Source: Phycomyces nitens (Eukaryota > Mucoromycota > Mucoromycetes > Mucorales > Phycomycetaceae). Taken from it: 64,000 bases of DNA. Under the pieces are notes generated by a model. The model had not been told where the DNA came from. It did no database searches and was given only the letters and a program-made list of their open reading frames with translations. Position 1 is the first letter of the stretch. Every line of letters begins with the position of its first letter. The stretch spans positions 2,790,001-2,854,000 of the forward strand of contig JAHRBC010000005.1 in the NCBI GenBank assembly GCA_022702545.1. The letters run 5' to 3'. Made by a program: the position numbers and the translations under genes. Of this stretch, positions 58,810 to 64,000 are shown in pieces.

Positions 58810-59907
58810 TTACTGGTCTGATGGCACAAAGTCAAGCACTGTTCTGAGCATGGTGCACCTTCGCTCCAGAGTGCCAAGGAAGCCTTGGATCTGGTCGCGG
58901 TTCATGTGCATCAAAAGAGACGCAAAGGTTGTGTCCTCCATATCGACCGCAGACACAGGTGGAGAGGGCTTGGGTGATAGCTGGAACGAGGAGACCATTG
59001 GAAACAGATTGGGATTTGTATCAGACTCATCGCTGTCCAACTGCCAGCAGTCGCGCCGTCTGCGCTGGATAGTGGTCTTGCGCATCTCGACCGGCCGGTC
59101 TCTTTGATGTAGCTTGGCGTACAGTCCGCATGCATTGCACAGCGGCTCTCCACGCTCGTTCTTGCGCCACAAAGGAGTCTGGGTCTGTTGGCAGTTTACA
59201 CACTGGACATCATCGCCCGTAGGCTCATACACATCGTCCTCAATTGCCGGTGGTGGTTGTTGGTTCTGGGCAGGTGCCAAGAGACGCTCGTTGGCATATG
59301 GATGGGGCCGAAGCTGGGCATATGACTTGTGGCGCACGTTGAGGGGCCGGTGCTGGTTGTATTGCTTGTAGTACAAACCGCATGCATTGCACAATGTGTG
59401 GGCTCTGTCTGGTGTGCGTCTCCAGAGGGGAGTCTTGGTGGCCTTGCAGTTGTGGCAGGCCAGATGGCGCTGCGGACGGGACTTGTGGACTGTGAGACGC
59501 AGGGGCAGGGTTGATTGGCCAGGCAAAATGTTTGACTTTTTGGGCTTTGGTGTAACTGGAGATGTGACCGGTTCTGGGATTGGTGGTTGGTCATTCTTGA
59601 TTGGCTGGGGAAAGAAGTTCTCGAGGGGAATCTCGGGTGCAAATAAGTTGTCTAGAAAGTTGTCTTGTAAAAGGGAGCTTGGGGGGCTGTCGATGCTTGC
59701 GGACGAAGCAGAGGACGGAGAAGAGGCTGGGTAGTATGATTGTGAGAAGAAGTTGTCGAATGAATCTGATTCGAGAAAATCAACCACGTTTGGCTGTGGG
59801 GACTGGCTTGGGGCCTGGTAAAAGGCAAATTCTTGGTTCATTCTGGTGTACTGGGTTGTATTGTTGTTATTGCTGGTGGTTTCTTGGGGGTTGGGATCAA
59901 TCGACAT
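58810..59907 (-). CDS. GATA-type transcription factor with two zinc fingers
   Basis: A single uninterrupted ORF of 365 residues. Finger 1 (residues about 151-175) is C-x2-C-x18-C-x2-C with TPLWRRTPD and [12 protein letters not shown]. Finger 2 (about 236-260) is C-x2-C-x17-C-x2-C with [12 protein letters not shown] and [12 protein letters not shown], followed by basic [10 protein letters not shown]. These fingers bind GATA sequences. The N-terminal 120 residues are acidic, Ser/Pro-rich, with repeated aromatic-acidic patches ([23 protein letters not shown]), like activation domains. Two-finger fungal GATA factors include SREA/URBS1 iron regulators, but those have a Cys-rich linker between fingers; here the linker (about 177-235) has no Cys, so iron control is not supported. 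Other options are light or nitrogen regulation. Confidence 0.93.
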   Translation of the reverse strand: MSIDPNPQETTSNNNNTTQYTRMNQEFAFYQAPSQSPQPNVVDFLESDSFDNFFSQSYYPASSPSSASSASIDSPPSSLLQDNFLDNLFAPEIPLENFFPQPIKNDQPPIPEPVTSPVTPKPKKSNILPGQSTLPLRLTVHKSRPQRHLACHNCKATKTPLWRRTPDRAHTLCNACGLYYKQYNQHRPLNVRHKSYAQLRPHPYANERLLAPAQNQQPPPAIEDDVYEPTGDDVQCVNCQQTQTPLWRKNERGEPLCNACGLYAKLHQRDRPVEMRKTTIQRRRRDCWQLDSDESDTNPNLFPMVSSFQLSPKPSPPVSAVDMEDTTFASLLMHMNRDQIQGFLGTLERRCTMLRTVLDFVPSDQ

Positions 59908-62500
59908 CGTTTCCTACGTGCTTTCCGTTGAACATGTAAAAGTAGGCCATTTTCTTATAAAAAATGATTTCTTTTCTTTTTACTTTTTTTTTTTACTTTT
60001 TTTTTCTTAAAAAAACTATTTTACTTTTTTTTATACTTTCTTTTTGGGGGGTTTAAAGGGTGGAATGCATCTTGACGAAACAACGATGCACGTTAGAGAA
60101 GTAGTGGGAAAGGTAAGAGGGCTGGGTCAACAAAATATATATAATGGGAGAGAGCGAGAGGAGCAGGTAACAACAGGCAGGCAGGCAGAGGTGAGCTTTT
60201 GGATTTCCCAAAAATATAGAGAAAAAATAAACAAGAAGAATAGGCCTATTTTTTGTATTTTTTGGATTCTTAAATAATTATTTTTTATTTTAAAAATGTA
60301 TATAAATTAAAATCGATTGATTGATAGGTAAATGTGAGGGACAAACGTCCTCTATTTTTTATTTTTTTGTCCTAATTTCCTTTTTGGTATGGTGTATTAG
60401 TCACAAGCTCACTATTGAGTTTTAATAAATTACTATTAATGGAATGGTCAGATTATGAAATTCTGGCCAATGGCTTTCGAGTCCTCACTTTGACTGGAAA
60501 ATCCATTACGCTGGTCCAATCACGGCTTAGGACCCAAGAGCCGGTTCATAAATGTATATATTTTCAAGTGCGTTGAGAGCAGCTTTTATTACTGTACGGA
60601 TGGTGAAGTTTGCCCGTTTGGAAAGAAATAGAATGGCGGGTATTTAAAAGACAAATGACGCTGGTATAAAATTATTGTATATTTTTGCTAGTCAAACCAT
60701 GATGGTGTTACAAAGAGCTATTGTTTGCGATAATGTAGATAAAAGCTTTAAACTCTTTATTTTTCGTTTTGACAGCTAGACAGTATGATATAAAAATACA
60801 TTCTTTTATAAAGAAAGGAAAATTGGTTCGCTTAAAGGTGTTTTGATTGCAATCAGTGATCCAGACGTGGTACTCGAAACCATAACGAGCCAGGCGTCCT
60901 ACTTGAGTCTCAAACACAACAGAAGCTCCAAAAAAGAGCTGCCGAGGTAGCCAGGCCAATAAACGTCATGTGCAAAGACTAAAATGACCAAACTAGAGAG
61001 GTATTTATTGAGGGCCATATTTAGAGAGGGAAAATGAGCTTGCTTCTCAAGCATCTTTAAACCTTTGTATTGGTCTGGGTGTGTGGAAGCACTACCAAAA
61101 AAAAAAAAAAAAAGACCAATAAAAAAATAGCTTGCAACAAAGAAAGGTCACAAAGAAATCCCGGTCGACTCAGCTCACTTACTCTTGACAGCACATGCAA
61201 CAAATAGCCAAAGACTCGCAGCTTTGTGCCGATATCATAGACTTTCTGACATTGAAGTTTAAAGGCTAAATACCTCAAGGCCTCGAATGAACCACCACTT
61301 GAAAAGCAGAATGCTCGTCTCAACCCAGCTAATTCCCAGATAAAAGTGGTTTATAGAGTAAGAAAGTCTTTGGCCTGAATGTAGTATCAACATGAGGATG
61401 TTTTGCAGCACATACTAGTGAGAGTATAAAAAGAGATTTTTTTTTTTAAAAAAAAGAGAGCTTGACATTCACCGTTAAAATAGTAAGCCTTACTCTATAC
61501 GACTTTGTGCTTGGCCTAGACCTTGAAACTCAACTCTCACGCTTTCAAAAATATCTTGCCTGCAATTCTTAACTTGGCGTTGATCGAGGACACATGTCAT
61601 TGATTACCATGTCTTGGTCCTCAGAGTCGATCTGGCGATTTACAGGATAAGTCTGTCTATCAGAGTTGATCCAATAGTTGTATTCAAAACAGATCTTTTG
61701 AACAATGCAAGGATGACTAAAAGTCTTGATGACTTTATGGCACTGGTGAACAGCCTTTATAAAATATGCTCAGGTAAACGTATTATGAATTGACTGATTG
61801 TAACAAAGAACATGTTAGCGGATGACAGTCAAGGCATTTGATTCTTGATTCATTTTATAAAAGATGTTTTAATAATCAACTAGTGATTGCTTTGTCTGGT
61901 CATTTGTATATCAGCCATAGACTGTGTCTGATAGCACAGGGTTGGAATTAATAAGGATACCAGATTTTTTAGAGGATATGGTGTATTCATTAATCTTATT
62001 CATTAGATATCCATATATTATTTGGATATATATATATATAATTTGAATTTGATATATTTTTGTACCTGTTTGAAAAACATTACAATAAGAGTGATAAAGT
62101 ACATGATTATTGTTTATGATAAACATATCCAACAATCTCAATTTATATATACATATATTCCAAAAAATAAAAGGGCGGGTCTTCGATCCTATACAACAGC
62201 TTTCGTCTTTACTTTGTCAATGCTCATTTTATTCAAATCTTATTCAATATCCTGCAATGTTTGAAAAGTGGCCTTGAAACTTTAATTTTCACACTGTAAA
62301 ATAATTTGTATTTTTGGCCGTCTTTACCTTTTTGTCATTAAAGACAGATTAATACCACTAATCACAATGATTAGAACTCTACAGAATATAGAACCCATAC
62401 CACATTTTACTTTTATTATATTCATAATTCTTTTCTCATTCAAACCTCAGAGTGTCTCAGCAGAACAACCGCAGAACCACTGATAAACAAAAGGAGCTTT
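59908..62500. other. sparse region with one weak gene candidate
   Basis: Upstream of the GATA gene are long T/A runs. A possible minus-strand exon at about 61365-61190 encodes GLRRAFCFSSGGSFEALRY and KVYDIGTKLRVFGYLLHVLS, ending at a strong donor (GTAAGT). A candidate next exon near 60975-60930 adds a hydrophobic segment (TFIGLATSAALFWSF). The joints are not convincing: one alternative intron would be only 28 bp. No family recognised. Confidence 0.3.
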
Positions 62501-62559
62501 TGGGCTCCAATCTTATTATCGGCAGAACTCTGATAAATCGATCGCTTCCGGTTATTTCT

Positions 62560-62940
62560 GAAAAAGATTAACAGTATAGAATCAAAAGATGTAGAGATGC
62601 TGGAAGTGCATCTCTCAAGGAACGCAAAGAAACTACCAAGTTTATAAATGAGCCAGAGCAATGCAATCTAGTCAACGAAATGAAGAGTAATCGTTTAGCA
62701 GCACTTGGAGATCTCCCATACTTTTTGTCCAAGACAATAGGTCGTTTAATCTCAAAGTCCACAATTCAGAAAACTATTTGTAGAATCGCCATGCATTTTT
62801 GTCAAAGCGTATAAAAGTTGGAGTTCTTAAAAATACGCAAAAAAAAACAATTAGCATTTGGTAATTACTCTAATAAAGCCAAGCTACGATGGGATCGTGG
62901 CATCCGGAGTAAGGAGTCAAGATTCCTGCATTTTCCTAAA
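62560..62940 (+). pseudogene. fragment of a Tc1-family transposase
   Basis: The + strand reads ASLKERKETTKFI, then LVNEMKSNRLAALGDLPYFL, KTIGRLISKSTIQKTICRIA, and after a stop KLEFLKIRKKKQLAFGNYS with KAKLRWDRGIRSKESRF. The last piece is a decayed WDRVIWSDESRF block holding the first catalytic Asp region. Only the DNA-binding half and the start of the DDE domain remain. Confidence 0.7.
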
Positions 62941-63081
62941 GAGAGAAATACGATACACAAAACACAATGATCAGTCTCATTTATAAATTGATCGGCACAC
63001 CCTTGCTATTAATATAAAGAATAGTTCAATTATGCGTATAAAATATTAATGATTAGGACGGAATTAAGTTAAAGTATTGAC

Positions 63082-63334
63082 TATTATTATTTGTTCTCGA
63101 TCATTTAGATGGTACGACTAATGACATACTGATACAGATCGAAAAAGGGGCAATAAAAAATGAATAAAACAAAACAAAACAAAACAAAAAAAGGGGTTCA
63201 TTATACCTGTATATGCTAATAAAAGAGAAGAGAATATGAAAAAGGCTTTATTTTTTTTAATTACCCCTTTTTTGCTTTGTTTCAGTATGTCATTAGTCGT
63301 ACCATCCAAATGGTCAAGAACAAATAGTAATAGT
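63082..63334. repeat. inverted repeat, arms about 50 bp, loop about 150 bp
   Basis: The arm at 63282-63334 (TCAGTATGTCATTAGTCG...) is matched on the opposite strand by 63080-63132 with about four mismatches over 53 bp. The pair could be the ends of a small non-autonomous element or a fold-back structure. Confidence 0.85.
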
Positions 63335-63640
63335 ACACCATGATTTATTTGACTTTGCTGCCAAAATGGCAGAGATGTCAATTATTTCATCGTAATTCCG
63401 TCTGAAACCTTAATATTTTTCAAGATGAAATATCCCACTTTTTTGTATCTATTTTACCCCTTTTTTTAAATATATTACAAAATATAATGGGTTATCTCAT
63501 CCAACTGATCACAAACAAATAGTAATAGTACACCATGATTTATTGAACCTTACTGCCAAAATAGCAGAGACATTGATTATTTCATCGTAATTCCGTCCGA
63601 AACCTTGGTATTTTATCAGACAAGATATCCCATTTTTTAA
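63317..63640. repeat. direct repeat of about 100 bp, spacing about 197 bp
   Basis: 63317-63412 recurs at 63514-63610: AACAAATAGTAATAGTACACC starts both, and both contain TTATTTCATCGTAATTCCGTC followed by GAAACCTT. The first copy overlaps one arm of the inverted repeat, so three related copies exist here. Confidence 0.85.
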
Positions 63641-64000
63641 TAGTGGTTTTAAATGTCCGATACCCTCATTTTACTTTGATATATCAAACAAGTGAGCGTA
63701 ATACTCTTGCATGGAAAGCGGTTGTATTTTGGCCTTACTTAATTAAGTGTATTTCTTTTTTGCTTACAAGAATATTCTGAATAAAATTATATTTATTCTC
63801 TTTATGTTTAATTACTTTAAGATCCCACAAAAATCATTGTGACCATTAAAGCAAGACCAATCTTGAAGATTACTAGTATTCACTAAAAGATTTGAACAAA
63901 ACCTAGCTTATATTACATCCGAATACTCCTACTAAAGGAGCAGGCCAATAGATTGACAGCTACAGTTTCATTTTCCATACCATGGAATCGAATAACAAAA
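63641..64000. other. window end, no supported gene
   Basis: AT-rich, no ORF with recognisable content. Confidence 0.4.

Noticed and set aside
1..64000. CRISPR arrays, rRNA and tRNA genes
   Set aside because: Looked for regularly spaced repeats and for tRNA T-arm and anticodon patterns on both strands; none was convincing.

Overview
The window reads as nuclear DNA of an early-diverging fungus, most probably Mucoromycota (Mucorales). Genes carry short GT-AG introns of about 45-90 bp. Intergenic DNA is very AT-rich and full of A/T runs and microsatellites. The gene set includes a GPI-anchored CotH-type protein typical of Mucorales, a GLTSCR1-domain protein, a two-finger GATA factor, and Tc1 and CACTA-like transposon debris. 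Lineage and all functions are inferred from protein sequence recognised by eye; no search was run. Exon boundaries given to the base were checked by keeping the reading frame across GT-AG sites.

Layout. 0.2-3.2 kb: a seven-exon kelch-repeat membrane protein. 4.8-6.2 kb: an unrecognised coiled-coil protein with an Arg/Glu/Ser repeat tail. 7.4-8.7 kb: a decayed Tc1 element with recognisable ends. 8.9-10.0 kb: an F-box protein with a C-terminal domain resembling phloem protein 2. 11.6-16.4 kb: a small unknown gene, NAD(P)HX dehydratase, a family-8 glycosyltransferase and tRNA-splicing endonuclease subunit Sen34. 16.7-18.9 kb: a second decayed Tc1 transposase followed by a broken TnpB/Fanzor-like (RuvC) gene. 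19-21.8 kb: AT-rich, no supported gene. 21.9-23.3 kb: an atypical TBC-domain protein. 26.4-29.8 kb: two tail-to-tail genes, one a Transposase_21/Tnp2 (CACTA-like) transposase with an internal stop.

31-43 kb is a gene-dense block: ARS2/Serrate, the Sen1 helicase and a TOE1-like CAF1-family 3' exonuclease run head-to-tail, then an LCL3-type nuclease lies on the opposite strand. All three + strand genes act on nascent or small nuclear RNA in other organisms. 45-46.8 kb: a GLTSCR1-domain protein (a SWI/SNF GBAF-type subunit). 49.5-51.4 kb: CotH. 54.6-58.3 kb: splicing factor BCAS2/SPF27, a possible ATRIP/Rad26-like checkpoint protein and a small unknown. 58.8-59.9 kb: a GATA factor. 60-64 kb: sparse, with a Tc1 relic and a repeat cluster with inverted and direct copies.

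The most unusual items are the TnpB/Fanzor-like relic, a 14-nt microexon that carries most of the Sen1 Walker A motif, a probable one-base assembly error in a G6 run of ARS2, and the kelch/multi-TM fusion protein. No intact, clearly novel multi-gene system was found.
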